Origin: Erwinia sp. E_sp_B01_1
Lineage (GTDB): Bacteria > Pseudomonadota > Gammaproteobacteria > Enterobacterales > Enterobacteriaceae
Assembly: GCF_036865545.1 (NCBI RefSeq)
Contig: NZ_CP142208.1
Location: 1,612,001-1,676,000 of the forward strand
Reading direction: 5' to 3'
Length of the DNA: 64,000 nt
Below, piece after piece: positions 1 to 10,037 of this stretch. Under the pieces are notes generated by a model. That model saw nothing but the letters and a program-made list of their open reading frames with translations. It made no database searches and was not told the origin of the DNA. A program made the position numbers and the translations under genes. Each line of letters begins with the position of its first letter. Position 1 is the stretch's first letter.

Positions 1-788
1 TTGATGCCGGTTCCGGCGGTTTGCTCCAGCAACAGCTGTAAATCTTTCAGATCGTGGCCCGAAATCAGAATGGCTTTCCCGGCTACCGGCCGCGTATTAA
101 CGGAGACAGGCTGCGGATGCCCATACGCAGTGGTTTGCGCTTCATCAAGCTGGCCCATGATGGCAAAGTTCATTTTGCCAATGTTCATGGCTGTGGCCAG
201 TAACAAATCTGCCTGCTCCGGCTGCGTTCCCAGCAAGGCCATAATTTCATGGTATTGCCGGTAAATTTCTTCATCGTATTTGCCGTGTACGTGAGCATGT
301 TCCATATAGGCTGCCGCGCCCTTAAGGCCATACAGACACAGCAGTCGCAGGCCAAAAATATCCTCATGGACCTCATCGCGATTCAGTGCCCAGTCCGCAG
401 CCTGCTGCTGAAGTAGTGCCAGATCGTCACTCGCCAGCGTTATGTCTGCCATCGGGTGATTCAGGGAAATCACGCAGGAAGGCAGCATCGCTCTTAACTT
501 CTCACGATAGTAAATAGCCTCGCTGGCGTAGCCGACGATGCGGTGAGAATCAAAGTTGACGTTAGTTAAAGTGGCAAAGAAGGCTCGTGGAGCGAAACTG
601 TCCACCTCATGCAGAATAATGCCGTGTTGCCGCGCCTCATGGGCCCATGCTGATAATCCCTGCAACACCGCAATCAGCAGATCCTGAAGATCGGACGTTT
701 CCGCCGTTTTACCGCACATGCCTTGTGACCAGGCGCAGCCATTGCCTGCCGGAGTACGAATAGTTTGCTCACATTGTACGCAAAACAT
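1..788 (-). CDS. hcp: Hydroxylamine reductase / hybrid-cluster protein Hcp (3' part cut off by window edge)
   Basis: Hcp is a cytoplasmic Fe-S enzyme that reduces NO (and hydroxylamine in vitro) under anaerobic nitrosative stress; its partner is normally the reductase Hcr, usually encoded just downstream, outside this window. The frame is open from the ATG at 788 to the window edge, giving 262 codons of an expected ~550. The product begins MFCVQCEQT and carries the N-terminal cluster cysteines at positions 3, 6, 18 and 25 (class I/II Hcp pattern), followed by the conserved stretches [18 protein letters not shown] and [11 protein letters not shown]. The hybrid-cluster ligands lie in the missing C-terminal part. 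The start is fixed by the CxxC at residues 3-6 and by AAGGA upstream on the minus strand. A palindromic NsrR-type operator lies 14 bp upstream. Identification is firm; completeness cannot be judged. Confidence 0.96.
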   Translation of the reverse strand, partial: MFCVQCEQTIRTPAGNGCAWSQGMCGKTAETSDLQDLLIAVLQGLSAWAHEARQHGIILHEVDSFAPRAFFATLTNVNFDSHRIVGYASEAIYYREKLRAMLPSCVISLNHPMADITLASDDLALLQQQAADWALNRDEVHEDIFGLRLLCLYGLKGAAAYMEHAHVHGKYDEEIYRQYHEIMALLGTQPEQADLLLATAMNIGKMNFAIMGQLDEAQTTAYGHPQPVSVNTRPVAGKAILISGHDLKDLQLLLEQTAGTGI

Positions 789-801
789 CAGGGTGATCCT
801 T

Positions 802-824
802 AAGTTGCATTTAAAATGCAACTT
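802..824. promoter_or_regulatory. Probable NsrR operator upstream of hcp
   Basis: Perfect 9-bp inverted repeat AAGTTGCAT-N5-ATGCAACTT, 14 bp upstream of the hcp start. It matches the known layout of the NsrR box of enterobacteria (AAGATGCAT-like arms around an A/T centre). NsrR is an NO-sensing Fe-S repressor known to control hcp in E. coli. The site is so close to the start codon that binding would cover the likely transcription start. That assignment is inference; the palindrome itself is directly visible. Confidence 0.8.
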
Positions 825-860
825 TAAACCCCAGACCCAGGCGGCGTCTCAGAAAACAGC

Positions 861-878
861 AGCCGGATTGATCCGGCT
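861..878 (-). terminator. Hairpin downstream of lysO
   Basis: Perfect inverted repeat AGCCGGAT-TG-ATCCGGCT (in RNA an AGCCGG stem with a 6-nt loop), 17 bp past the lysO stop in the direction of transcription, followed on the minus strand by GCTGTTTTCT. It is a plausible weak intrinsic terminator separating lysO from hcp. Confidence 0.5.
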
Positions 879-881
879 CAA
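868..881. promoter_or_regulatory. Candidate FNR box upstream of hcp
   Basis: TTGAT-CCGG-CTCAA matches the FNR consensus TTGAT-N4-ATCAA at 9 of 10 positions. Its centre (874.5) is 61.5 bp upstream of the centre of the NsrR palindrome. E. coli hcp is FNR-activated from a site far upstream of the promoter, so the arrangement is plausible. The box overlaps the hairpin that follows lysO, so the half-site symmetry could partly be a by-product of that hairpin. Confidence 0.5.
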
Positions 882-894
882 TATTTGGGCGGGA

Positions 895-1794
895 TCAGGA
901 GGAGAATAGCGCAATAAGGATCGGAGCAAACAGGCTGAGAATAAATCCATGAACAATAGCGGCCGGAACAATCTCCGTGCCGCCGCTGCGCTGAAGAACG
1001 GGCAGGGTAAAATCCATGGAGGTCGCGCCGCATAAGCCAAGAGCGGTGGAACGATGGTGGCTGATTAACGCTGGAATCAACATAATCGCCAGCAGCTCAC
1101 GCAACAGATCGTTGAAAAATGCCGCGCTGCCAATTACCGGTCCAAAGGATTCGGTCATCAGAATGCCTGAGAGCGAATACCAGCCGAAGCCGGACGCCAT
1201 CGCCAGCCCGGTTTTTAACGGCAGGCCCAGCGCCAGGGCAGCAATCAGTCCCCCGACCAGCGCGCTCAGAAAGACTACGGTCGCCACCATCATTCCCCGG
1301 CGGTTCAGCAAAATCTGACGCAGGGTCATGCCACTGCCCCGCAACTGCAAACCCACCAGGAACAACAGAAACAGCAACGCGTACTCGCTGGCCTGAGTGG
1401 CAAATTGCAGTGGCCCCCAGTGGCTCAGACCGATCAAAAAGCCCGTCACCACCACGCCGCAAAGTTTCAATGACTCCAGCGCTATCTGAAGCCTGGAGGG
1501 CAGCGCTTCCTGACGATGGGAGTGCGCCCACGGGCGACGTGATTCAAGCAGGCGTAAAGCCAACAGATTGGCAATCAGGATACAGGCCGCGCTGACCAGA
1601 GAGTAATGGAAAATCGCCAGCAAATTGCGATTCAAATCCTCCAGGAAAGCCAGGCTGATGCCCATAAAAAACAGAATCACATAGACCATCCAGCTCAGAA
1701 ATTTATTGACCAGTCGCTGCAATGAGAGGCTTTTAGCAGGCAAAAGATAACCGACAATGAGCGGCAGAAGAATGATCAGCAATCCTGAGTACAT
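895..1794 (-). CDS. lysO: Lysine exporter LysO (YbjE)
   Basis: Inner-membrane protein that exports L-lysine (and the toxic analogue thialysine) from the cytoplasm. The 299-residue product is almost entirely hydrophobic segments joined by short loops, starting MYSGLLIILLPLIVGYLLP. It carries the family signatures ESLKLCGVVV, ASGFGWYSLSGIL, ESFGPVIGSAAFFNDL and LGLCGATSMDFTLPVLQR, the last two holding the acidic residues thought to matter for transport. Length fits the LysO core. In E. coli the gene is regulated by ArgP; I cannot point to an ArgP site. It is read on the minus strand toward hcp, with a hairpin between them, and is divergent from ybjD. The aquaporin gene aqpZ found next to it in E. 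coli is not here. Confidence 0.93.
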   Translation of the reverse strand: MYSGLLIILLPLIVGYLLPAKSLSLQRLVNKFLSWMVYVILFFMGISLAFLEDLNRNLLAIFHYSLVSAACILIANLLALRLLESRRPWAHSHRQEALPSRLQIALESLKLCGVVVTGFLIGLSHWGPLQFATQASEYALLFLLFLVGLQLRGSGMTLRQILLNRRGMMVATVVFLSALVGGLIAALALGLPLKTGLAMASGFGWYSLSGILMTESFGPVIGSAAFFNDLLRELLAIMLIPALISHHRSTALGLCGATSMDFTLPVLQRSGGTEIVPAAIVHGFILSLFAPILIALFSS

Positions 1795-1932
1795 GGGGCA
1801 GGTCGTCCGTGGGAGCAGAAGAAGGGCGCCAAGCTAGCGAATATTCTTAATGCTGTAAAGGGATCTTAGCGGCTTCGGCTTGACCCCTGACGAGGCGGCG
1901 ACCATTCTCACTAAAAACAAAGGGAAACGATC

Positions 1933-3603
1933 ATGATTCTTGAACATGTCTCGGTAAGGGGATTTCGCGGAATTTCACATCTTTCGTTGCCTCTGGAGCA
2001 GGGAAACGTGCTGATCGGCGAAAATGCCTGGGGGAAATCGAGCCTGCTGGATGCCCTGACCCTGCTTCTGGCGCCTCAGGCTTTGCCGTATGACTTTTCC
2101 CTGCACGATTTCCACTCGCCTCATGGCAGTCAGCCTGCCCGGTTAACCCCGCTGTCGTTACAATTTACCTTTTGCGAAAGTGAGCCCGGTGAAGCCCATA
2201 ATCCGCTGTGGTCGCCGTTTTTCTCCGCCTGGCAGCGAGGCCCGGATGGCAGGGCGCGCCTGCGGTTTCGCACCGAAGGCGAGGTGTTGCTGAGTCAGCA
2301 GGTGGCGACCAGAAGAGATTTTGTTACCGACGCGGGAAAAGTGATTGAGGGTGTGGACGCTGATGCGCTGCTCCGGCAACTTATCCGGCTGCATCCGGTT
2401 TTGCGGCTGAGGGATGCGCGTTTTACCCGGAGGCTGCGTCAGCCTGCGCATAATGGCGCTTCAGAAGAGTCTCTGACTGCGCTGGCAGGCCAGATAGATG
2501 CCCTGACTCGCGATCTGGTTTCACGTCCGCAAAGCCTGACTGATGAGGCTATCAGGCAAGGGGTGCAGACGCTGCAACAGCTGCTCGGGCACTACTTTGC
2601 GCTGCAACCCGGTGCTGATGCAGAGCCTCAGCAGCGAATGGCTCCCCAACAGCGTCATACCCCTCAGGGATGGCACGCGCTGGACAGCCTGAATCAGGTG
2701 GTGGCGGATGCTGATAACCGTAGCCGGCAGCTCATCCTGTTGCGGATGTTCTCGCTTCTGGCCCAGGCTAAAGGTATCGATCGGCTGGACCCTCATGCCC
2801 GTCCTCTGCTGTTGATTGAAGATCCCGAGACAAGGCTGCATCCGATTATGCTGGCCGTGGCGTGGGGATTACTCACGCTGCTGCCTTTGCAGAAAATCAC
2901 CACCACGAACTCCGCAGAACTGCTTTCGCAGGTGCCGGTAGAAGAGGTTTGTCGCCTGGCGAGGGAGGATCGCCAGGTGGTTGCCTGGCGTTTGGGGCCT
3001 TCCGGGATGAACGCGGAAGAGAGCCGGCGCATCGCTTTTCATATCCGGTTTAACCGTCCCTCTGCATTTTTTGCCCGTTGCTGGCTGCTGGTGGAGGGCG
3101 AAACGGAAGTGTGGGTGATGAATGAACTGGCCCGTCAGTGTGGGGTTCACTTTGCGGCTGAAGGGATCAAAGTCATTGAATTTGCTCAATCGGGGCTGCG
3201 TCCCTTGCTGAAATTTGCGCAAAGGATGGGCATTGCCTGGCACGTATTGACCGATGGCGATCAGGCCGGGAAAAAGTATGCCGCCACGGCCAGAAGCCAG
3301 CTGCAAGAGCACCGGCAAACCGGGCATCGTCATCTGACGGAATTACCCGCACTGGATATGGAGCATTTCCTGTATAAGCAGGGATTTTCAGAGGTTTATC
3401 ATCGAATGGCACGCTTGCCCATGAATGTGCCCATGAACCTGCGGCGGATTATCAGTAAAGCGATTCAGCGGTCGTCCAAGCCAGAACTGGCTATTGAAGT
3501 TGCTACCGAGGCGGCGGAACGGGGTGTGGAATCTGTGCCTCAGGTGCTGAGAGAAATGTTTACCACCGTGCAGCGGCTGGCAAGAGAACAGGGGGAATTC
3601 TGA
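1933..3603 (+). CDS. ybjD: OLD-family ATPase/TOPRIM protein YbjD
   Basis: Predicted ATP-dependent nuclease of the OLD (overcoming lysogenization defect) class; its cellular role is not established. The 556-residue product has a Walker A GENAWGKS at residues 29-36, an ABC-type Walker B around LLLIEDPETRLHP near residue 300, then a C-terminal TOPRIM domain starting at WLLVEGETE (near residue 390) with the metal-binding motif LTDGDQAG (near residue 440). Length matches E. coli YbjD (~552). The ATG at 1933 begins the conserved MILEHVSVRGFRG. It is transcribed alone, divergent from lysO and convergent with cspD, with a strong bidirectional hairpin behind it. OLD ATPases also occur in phage defence systems, but no partner gene lies beside this one and the locus is core genome. 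Confidence 0.93.
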   Translation: MILEHVSVRGFRGISHLSLPLEQGNVLIGENAWGKSSLLDALTLLLAPQALPYDFSLHDFHSPHGSQPARLTPLSLQFTFCESEPGEAHNPLWSPFFSAWQRGPDGRARLRFRTEGEVLLSQQVATRRDFVTDAGKVIEGVDADALLRQLIRLHPVLRLRDARFTRRLRQPAHNGASEESLTALAGQIDALTRDLVSRPQSLTDEAIRQGVQTLQQLLGHYFALQPGADAEPQQRMAPQQRHTPQGWHALDSLNQVVADADNRSRQLILLRMFSLLAQAKGIDRLDPHARPLLLIEDPETRLHPIMLAVAWGLLTLLPLQKITTTNSAELLSQVPVEEVCRLAREDRQVVAWRLGPSGMNAEESRRIAFHIRFNRPSAFFARCWLLVEGETEVWVMNELARQCGVHFAAEGIKVIEFAQSGLRPLLKFAQRMGIAWHVLTDGDQAGKKYAATARSQLQEHRQTGHRHLTELPALDMEHFLYKQGFSEVYHRMARLPMNVPMNLRRIISKAIQRSSKPELAIEVATEAAERGVESVPQVLREMFTTVQRLAREQGEF

Positions 3604-3666
3604 ATTCCCCCCTTGAAACAGGCGGCGGCAACCCAATCTTAAAGGTATTGCCGGGTTTGGCTCATA

Positions 3667-3695
3667 AAAATGCCAGCGTGCGTTGCTGGCATTTT
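3667..3695. terminator. Bidirectional terminator between ybjD and cspD
   Basis: An 11-bp perfect stem AAAATGCCAGC / GCTGGCATTTT with a 7-nt loop, A-rich on one side and T-rich on the other, placed between two convergent genes. Confidence 0.85.
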
Positions 3696-3729
3696 ACTGT
3701 AGGGTTGTTCAGAATGAGTAAAGGAAATG

Positions 3730-3957
3730 TCAGGCACTGATTGCCATTTCCGTTTCCACAGGGACGATGAGGCTGGCGTGATTGCCTTTCGGACCCTGAT
3801 GCACATCAAACTGGACTTGTTGCCCGGCTTTCAGCGTTCTGTAGCCATCCATCTGGATGGTTGAGTAGTGCGCGAAGATATCCTCGCCGCCACTGACCGG
3901 ACAGATAAAACCGAAGCCTTTGGCATTATTGAACCATTTAACAGTACCCGTCTCCAT
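3730..3957 (-). CDS. cspD: Cold-shock-like protein CspD
   Basis: Stationary-phase member of the cold-shock domain family that binds single-stranded DNA/RNA and inhibits replication in E. coli; a Lon substrate, not cold induced. The 75-residue product shows both RNA-binding motifs, KGFGFICP and DIFAHYS, and the CspD-specific C-terminal tail after QGPKGNHASLIVPVE. The start at 3957 (METGTVKWF) is preferred over the in-frame upstream start at 3981. It matches family length (74 residues in E. coli) and has GAGGGA about 10 nt upstream. The neighbour on the other side is clpS, divergent, as in E. coli, where this pairing is conserved. Confidence 0.95.
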   Translation of the reverse strand: METGTVKWFNNAKGFGFICPVSGGEDIFAHYSTIQMDGYRTLKAGQQVQFDVHQGPKGNHASLIVPVETEMAISA

Positions 3958-4275
3958 GCTTCTACATCCCTCGCAAGACATTCATTTGAGTGGGGTGACG
4001 AGGCGATAGCCTCAAAGCTGGTTAAAACGCATTCAGCTTATGCCTGTACTGTAAAGATTTGGTATAGAGCGTCAAGCAAATGGGACCGGGAAACGGAGAT
4101 GAAATCGTCAAAATTTGAGGCAGTTAACGCTATTGCCAATTTTTGTGATGAAGGTCGCGTAGCAGCAGTTTGTTGCAAAAAATCACCCGCGCAGGCCAGC
4201 ATTCTGGGCGTGTTAAACTTACCCTTAATAATGTTAGTCTGACGTAAGCAAGTAACGCTTTGAGACTGGGTACGT
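3958..4275. other. cspD-clpS divergent intergenic region
   Basis: 318 bp carrying the promoters of cspD (minus) and clpSA (plus). An A/T-rich stretch at about 4212-4238 just upstream of clpS is the likely clpS promoter area, but no convincing -35/-10 pair stands out. No RNA gene or ORF with coding character seen. Confidence 0.6.
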
Positions 4276-4596
4276 ATGGGAAACACTAACGATTGGCTTA
4301 ACTTTGAACACCTTGCAGATGACAAGCTCCGTGAAGGACTTAAGCCACCTTCGATGTATAAAGTTATTCTTAACAATGACGATTATACACCTATGGAATT
4401 TGTTATTGACGTACTGCAAAAGTTCTTTTCTTATGATGTTGAACGTGCAACGCAATTGATGCTTGCGGTCCATTACCAGGGAAAGGCGATCTGCGGTGTT
4501 TTTACTGCCGAAGTGGCAGAGACCAAAGTCGCACACATAAATAAGTACGCCAGGGAGAACGAGCATCCGTTGCTGTGTACGCTGGAAAAAGCCTGA
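4276..4596 (+). CDS. clpS: ATP-dependent Clp protease adaptor ClpS
   Basis: Adaptor that recognises N-degron substrates (N-terminal Leu, Phe, Tyr, Trp) and hands them to ClpAP. The 106-residue product equals the E. coli length. After a variable N-terminal arm comes the folded core [19 protein letters not shown], whose NDDYTPM segment lines the N-degron pocket, then [26 protein letters not shown] with the pocket histidine. clpA begins 28 bp after the clpS stop on the same strand, so the two are an operon. The N-degron-forming transferase Aat lies 3 kb downstream, so substrate tagging and recognition genes are close together. Confidence 0.97.
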   Translation: MGNTNDWLNFEHLADDKLREGLKPPSMYKVILNNDDYTPMEFVIDVLQKFFSYDVERATQLMLAVHYQGKAICGVFTAEVAETKVAHINKYARENEHPLLCTLEKA

Positions 4597-4624
4597 ATAA
4601 GGCGATCTATTGGGGGAGGTGCCA

Positions 4625-6901
4625 ATGCTCAATCAAGAACTGGAACTCAGTTTAAATATGGCTTTCGCCAGAGCGCGCGAGCACCGTCACGAGTTTATGA
4701 CCGTCGAGCATCTGTTACTGGCTCTGCTCAGTAACCCGTCGGCCAGAGAGGCTCTTGAAGCCTGTACGGTCGATATCGTGGCTTTACGACAGGAACTCGA
4801 GGCCTTCATCGAACAAACCACCCCGGTCTTGCCGGTCAGCGAAGAAGAGCGCGACACTCAGCCGACGCTCAGCTTCCAGCGCGTATTACAGCGCGCCGTT
4901 TTTCACGTGCAGTCTTCCGGACGCAGCGAAGTCGCCGGTGCGAACGTTCTGGTCGCTATTTTCAGCGAGCAGGAGTCGCAGGCCGCTTATCTGCTGCGCA
5001 AGCATGAAGTCAGCCGCCTTGATGTGGTTAACTTCATTTCCCACGGTACTCGTAAAGATGAACCAGGCCCCGCTTCTGGCGCGGAAAACCCGGTCAACGA
5101 AGAGCAGGCAGGCGGGGAGGATCGTATGGAAAACTTCACCACCAATCTTAATCAGCTTGCTCGTGTGGGGGGTATTGACCCGCTGATTGGGCGTGAGAAA
5201 GAACTGGAACGTACCGTTCAGGTACTTTGCCGCCGCCGTAAAAATAACCCGCTGCTGGTGGGTGAATCTGGCGTCGGTAAAACGGCCATTGCGGAAGGTC
5301 TGGCCTGGCGCATAGTGCAGGGCGACGTTCCGGAAGTGATGAAGGATGCCACGATCTATTCGCTGGATATCGGCTCATTGCTGGCGGGAACCAAATACCG
5401 TGGTGATTTTGAAAAACGCTTTAAAGCACTGTTGAAGCAGCTTGAGCAGGACAACAACAGCATTCTGTTTATCGATGAAATTCATACCATCATCGGTGCA
5501 GGCGCTGCTTCTGGTGGCCAGGTAGATGCCGCCAATCTGATCAAGCCTCTGCTCTCCAGCGGTAAAATCCGTGTGATGGGTTCCACAACCTATCAGGAGT
5601 TCAGCAACATCTTTGAAAAGGATCGGGCGCTGGCCCGCCGTTTCCAGAAGATCGATATCACTGAGCCTTCTGTTGATGAAACCGTACAGATTCTGAACGG
5701 GCTGAAGCCGAAATATGAAGCGCATCATGACGTACGCTACACCGCGAAAGCGGTACGGGCAGCGGTTGAGCTGGCGGTAAAATATATCAACGATCGTCAT
5801 CTGCCCGACAAGGCCATTGACGTTATTGATGAAGCCGGGGCCCGTTCCCGTCTGATGCCGGTCAGCAAGCGTAAGAAAACCGTCAACGTGTCGGATATCG
5901 AATCTGTGGTTGCCCGCATCGCGCGCATTCCAGAGAAAAGTGTTTCGGCCACTGACCGGGATACGCTGAAAACGCTGAGCGATCGTCTGAAAATGCTGGT
6001 GTTCGGCCAGGATGATGCCATTGAAGCCCTGACCGAAGCGATCAAAATGAGCCGTGCAGGCCTGGGCCAGGATCGCAAACCTGTAGGTTCCTTCCTGTTT
6101 GCCGGCCCTACGGGCGTAGGTAAAACGGAAGTGACCGTTCAGCTGGCTAAAGCTTTGGGCATTGAGCTGCTGCGTTTCGATATGTCGGAATATATGGAGC
6201 GTCACACCGTCAGCCGTTTGATTGGTGCGCCTCCGGGCTATGTTGGCTTCGATCAGGGCGGGCTGCTGACTGATGCGGTGATTAAACATCCGCATGCGGT
6301 TGTGCTGCTTGATGAGATTGAGAAAGCTCACCCGGATGTCTTTAACCTCCTGCTGCAGGTGATGGATAACGGCATGCTGACCGATAATAACGGTCGTAAA
6401 GCTGATTTCCGTAATGTGGTAGTGGTGATGACCACCAACGCCGGCGTGCGTGAAACCGAGCGTAAATCCATCGGCCTGATCCAGCAGGACAACAGCACCG
6501 ATGCAATGGAAGAGATCAAGAAGATCTTCACGCCAGAGTTCCGCAACCGTCTGGACAATATTATCTGGTTTAAACACCTTGATACTGAGGTCATTCACCA
6601 GGTAGTGGACAAGTTTATTGTCGAGTTGCAGGCGCAGTTGGATGCCAAAGGTGTGTCGCTTGAAGTCAGCGATGAGGCTCGCGAATGGCTGGCAGTGAAA
6701 GGATACGACAAGGCGATGGGCGCAAGGCCGATGGCGCGTACCGTTCAGGAAAGCCTGAAAAAACCGCTGGCGAACGAACTGTTGTTCGGCTCACTGGTGG
6801 ATGGCGGTTCGGTCTCGGTTGCGCTGGACAAAGCAAACAACCAACTGACGTACGATTTCGTCAGCGCTGAGAAGCGTAAAACGGAAGGATCTGTGCACTA
6901 A
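4625..6901 (+). CDS. clpA: ATP-dependent Clp protease ATP-binding subunit ClpA
   Basis: AAA+ unfoldase that feeds proteins into ClpP. Domains in order: N-terminal Clp_N repeat domain (binds ClpS), first AAA+ module with Walker A GESGVGKT near residue 214, second AAA+ module with Walker A GPTGVGKT near residue 495, and the IGL loop (SIGLIQQD, near residue 617) that docks on ClpP. The start at 4625 ([14 protein letters not shown]) is chosen over the in-frame TTG at 4610. It gives 758 residues, the E. coli length, and is preceded by GGGGGAGG. clpP is not in the window, as is normal for enterobacteria. A strong terminator follows. Confidence 0.97.
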   Translation: MLNQELELSLNMAFARAREHRHEFMTVEHLLLALLSNPSAREALEACTVDIVALRQELEAFIEQTTPVLPVSEEERDTQPTLSFQRVLQRAVFHVQSSGRSEVAGANVLVAIFSEQESQAAYLLRKHEVSRLDVVNFISHGTRKDEPGPASGAENPVNEEQAGGEDRMENFTTNLNQLARVGGIDPLIGREKELERTVQVLCRRRKNNPLLVGESGVGKTAIAEGLAWRIVQGDVPEVMKDATIYSLDIGSLLAGTKYRGDFEKRFKALLKQLEQDNNSILFIDEIHTIIGAGAASGGQVDAANLIKPLLSSGKIRVMGSTTYQEFSNIFEKDRALARRFQKIDITEPSVDETVQILNGLKPKYEAHHDVRYTAKAVRAAVELAVKYINDRHLPDKAIDVIDEAGARSRLMPVSKRKKTVNVSDIESVVARIARIPEKSVSATDRDTLKTLSDRLKMLVFGQDDAIEALTEAIKMSRAGLGQDRKPVGSFLFAGPTGVGKTEVTVQLAKALGIELLRFDMSEYMERHTVSRLIGAPPGYVGFDQGGLLTDAVIKHPHAVVLLDEIEKAHPDVFNLLLQVMDNGMLTDNNGRKADFRNVVVVMTTNAGVRETERKSIGLIQQDNSTDAMEEIKKIFTPEFRNRLDNIIWFKHLDTEVIHQVVDKFIVELQAQLDAKGVSLEVSDEAREWLAVKGYDKAMGARPMARTVQESLKKPLANELLFGSLVDGGSVSVALDKANNQLTYDFVSAEKRKTEGSVH

Positions 6902-6932
6902 ACAGCGCATGGATTTGCAGGATGAAGAAAAG

Positions 6933-6961
6933 AAAAAGGCCGGAAATTCCGGCCTTTTTTT
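6933..6961. terminator. Bidirectional terminator between clpA and infA
   Basis: GGCCGG-AAATT-CCGGCC stem (6938-6954) flanked by five A on the left and seven T on the right, between two convergent genes. A second inverted repeat, GTGCTGC...GCAGCAC, lies just after it near the infA stop. No tRNA gene is present here, whereas E. coli has serW at this junction. Confidence 0.88.
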
Positions 6962-7003
6962 ATGGGTGCTGCGGCAGAAAGCGGCAGCACGGCTGAATGC
7001 TAA

Positions 7004-7585
<582 letters not shown>

Positions 7586-8278
7586 TTAAAAAAGGGTCTG
7601 TGGCTGCCAGCAATGCGGGGAGAGCGGCTGATTTGCCAGCGAATTGACCTGCTGCAGGTAATCTGCCCTGGCAATTTCCTGCGCGCCCAGTGATGCGGTA
7701 TGAGGATTAAGCACCTGACAATCGATCATCTTCCCTCCCTGCTGCTGAAAATAACGGCTGAATACCAGCAGTGCCGTTTTTGAAGCATTCTCTCTGCGGC
7801 TGAACATCGATTCACCGCAAAAAATGTGCCCCAGCGCCAGTCCGTACATTCCTCCGACCAACTCTTTGTCATGCCAGACCTCTATGGACTGAGCATGGCC
7901 CGCATCAAATAATTGCTCCCAGGCGCGCTGAACCTGATGAGTAATCCAGGTACCTTCATCACGATCGCTGGCGCAACCGGCAATGACATCATGAAAATTT
8001 TCATTGAGCGTCACGCGATAAGGCGAGTTCTTATGAAAACGCTTCATGCTGCGGCTGAGATGAAACCTGTCCGGGTAAAGCACAGCCCGCGGATCCGGCG
8101 ACCACCACAGGATAGGATCTCCGGGAGAAAACCAGGGGAAAATGCCGCGATGATAAGCATTTAGCAGACGAGCAGGACTGAGATCGCCGCCCATGGCCAG
8201 CAGTCCGTTAGGTTCCCGCAACGCCATCTCTGGCGGTGGGAAATTCAGTGACTCTCGGGAGAGTTGGATCAGGCGCAT
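7586..8278 (-). CDS. aat: Leucyl/phenylalanyl-tRNA--protein transferase
   Basis: Transfers Leu or Phe from charged tRNA to proteins with N-terminal Lys or Arg, creating N-degrons read by ClpS/ClpAP. The 230-residue product has the family core: [80 protein letters not shown] and [15 protein letters not shown]. Length is close to E. coli Aat (234). It sits downstream of cydDC on the same strand, 32 bp after the cydC stop, so it is probably co-transcribed with cydDC as well as serving its own role beside infA. Confidence 0.96.
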   Translation of the reverse strand: MRLIQLSRESLNFPPPEMALREPNGLLAMGGDLSPARLLNAYHRGIFPWFSPGDPILWWSPDPRAVLYPDRFHLSRSMKRFHKNSPYRVTLNENFHDVIAGCASDRDEGTWITHQVQRAWEQLFDAGHAQSIEVWHDKELVGGMYGLALGHIFCGESMFSRRENASKTALLVFSRYFQQQGGKMIDCQVLNPHTASLGAQEIARADYLQQVNSLANQPLSPHCWQPQTLF

Positions 8279-8310
8279 AGTGACGGTCTCAGCGAAACGA
8301 GAGGGTAAGA

Positions 8311-10037
8311 CTATAGCGCAAACCGCTGGTGAAAATACCAGTAACGCCCGCGTTTTGAGATTAATTCGGCATGATTGCCCGCTTCAAGAATTTTCCCGCT
8401 CTCCATAATGCAAATTTTATCAAAATGCTGAAGCCCCTGAAGACGGTGAGTGACCATAATCAGCGTTTTCTCTCTGGCAAGGTCCCGGAGCAGCGCCAGA
8501 ATCTGTTGTTCAGTTTCTGCATCCAGTCCTTCGGTGGGTTCATCAAGCAGCAGCAAATCACCACCATGCAGCAATGCACGGGCCAGGCCTATTCTTCTTA
8601 ATTCGCCACCCGAGAGCTGCCGGCCGCCTTCTCCGAGCCAGCCATTGAGTCCGGAATCGTTTTCCAGCAGCGTCGAAAGACCGACCAGATGTAAAACCCG
8701 GGTAAGGTGTTCATCGCTGCACGAAGGGGAGGCCAACAGCAGATTTTCCCGCAGCGTGTTGCTGAAAAGATGTACTCGCTGGGTAACCACGCTTGTGGTG
8801 GCACGCAACGCCGGTTCATTCCATGTTTTTAACGGCCGGCCATTGAGGATAATAGTGCCGCTATCCGGATCCCATGCGCGGGTCAGAAGCTGAAGCAGGG
8901 TAGATTTACCACAGCCTGTGCGGCCAAGCAGAGCGATGTGTTCTCCCTGCTTCACGTCCAGAGTAAAGTCTTTTAGCGCTGACTGACCAGAAGGGTAACT
9001 GAAGTGCAGGTTCTGCACGCTGAGCATCGTGCCTGAGGAGACGGGCGTAGCCTGATTTCCAAACTCCACACCAGGCTTTTGACTGATGACCTCGGTGACA
9101 CGCTGTGCAGAGGCCATGACCTGGCCAAGATGCAGGAAAGCGGTTCCGACCGGTGCCAGTGCCTCAAAAGCGGCCAGTGCACAGAATACGAAGAGTGCAA
9201 TCAGCGCGCCTGGTTCCGGATCGCTACCTGTGCCTCCGGCACTCAGCCAGAGGATGAACACTACGGTAAATCCGGTAATCACTGTCAGCATGGCCTGCGA
9301 AAGCCCCGCAAGGCTGGCCTGGCTTTTCTGCGCGGATAACCAGCGCTGTTCGGTTTGATCCAGCTCGCCCCGGAAAAGGGCGGCGGCGCCATATACAGTC
9401 AGCTCAGCCTGTCCCTGCAGCCACTCTGTTAACTGATTGCGATAATGGCCACGTAAGCGGGTCAGGGCAATGCCAGCAGAACGCCCGGCACGGTAGAAAA
9501 GCGGCGGTAACAACAGCAAAGTCAACAGCATCAGGCCGCCCAGCGTTAGCGCAAGCTGCCAGTCCAGCCAGCTCAATCCCACCGTTACGGTCAGGATCAC
9601 CACCAGGGCTCCAGCCAGTGGAGAAACCACACGCAGGTAAAGATGATCGAGCGTGTCGACATCTGCCACCAGTCTGTTAAGCAGATCGCCTTTACGATAA
9701 GCCGTCAGTCCCGCAGGCGAGAGGGGTAGCAGTTTGCTGAAAGTGAAAACGCGCAGGTGCTGAAGCACCCTGAAAGTACCATCATGGCTGACCAGCCGCT
9801 CAAAATAGCGTGCGGCCGTGCGAATAATGGCTGCCCCCGGACTCCAGCAGCCGGAAGCATATAATTAAAGCTGTATAAGCCAGCCACCCCAGCGACTGAA
9901 GAGGCGGCAAGAAACCAGCCGGAAAGCGTTAGCAGGCCTGTGCTGGCCAGCAAAGTGACGACAGCCAGTACCACTCCCAGAGAGAGACGCCAGAAATGAC
10001 GACGGTAGAGAGCTAAAAAAGGAAGCAAGATTTTCAT
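8311..10037 (-). pseudogene. cydC: CydC, ABC exporter subunit of CydDC, frameshifted by one missing G
   Basis: Half of the heterodimeric CydDC transporter that exports cysteine and glutathione to the periplasm and is needed for cytochrome bd assembly. From the ATG at 10037 the frame reads MKILLPFLALYRRH... to NYMLPAAGVRG (about residue 68), then leaves the CydC sequence and stops at 9705. The expected continuation (RTAARYFERLVSHDG, then LQHLRVFTFSKLLPLSPAGL) is found intact in the next frame down to the stop at 8311, including Walker A GRTGCGKST, signature LSGGELRR and Walker B LLLLDEPTEG. The shift lies at a five-base run, C5 at 9834-9838 on the plus strand. One extra base there gives 575 residues (E. 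coli 573). The start overlaps the cydD stop by ATGA. A sequencing error is likely; a real null allele is possible. Confidence 0.9.

Noticed and set aside
1933..3603. ybjD as part of an OLD-nuclease phage-defence (Gabija/retron-like) system
   Set aside because: No partner helicase, reverse transcriptase or effector adjoins it, and it sits in conserved backbone between lysO and cspD.
5375..6598. 407-residue open frame on the minus strand
   Set aside because: It lies wholly inside clpA, has no recognisable domain, and is explained by clpA codon bias.
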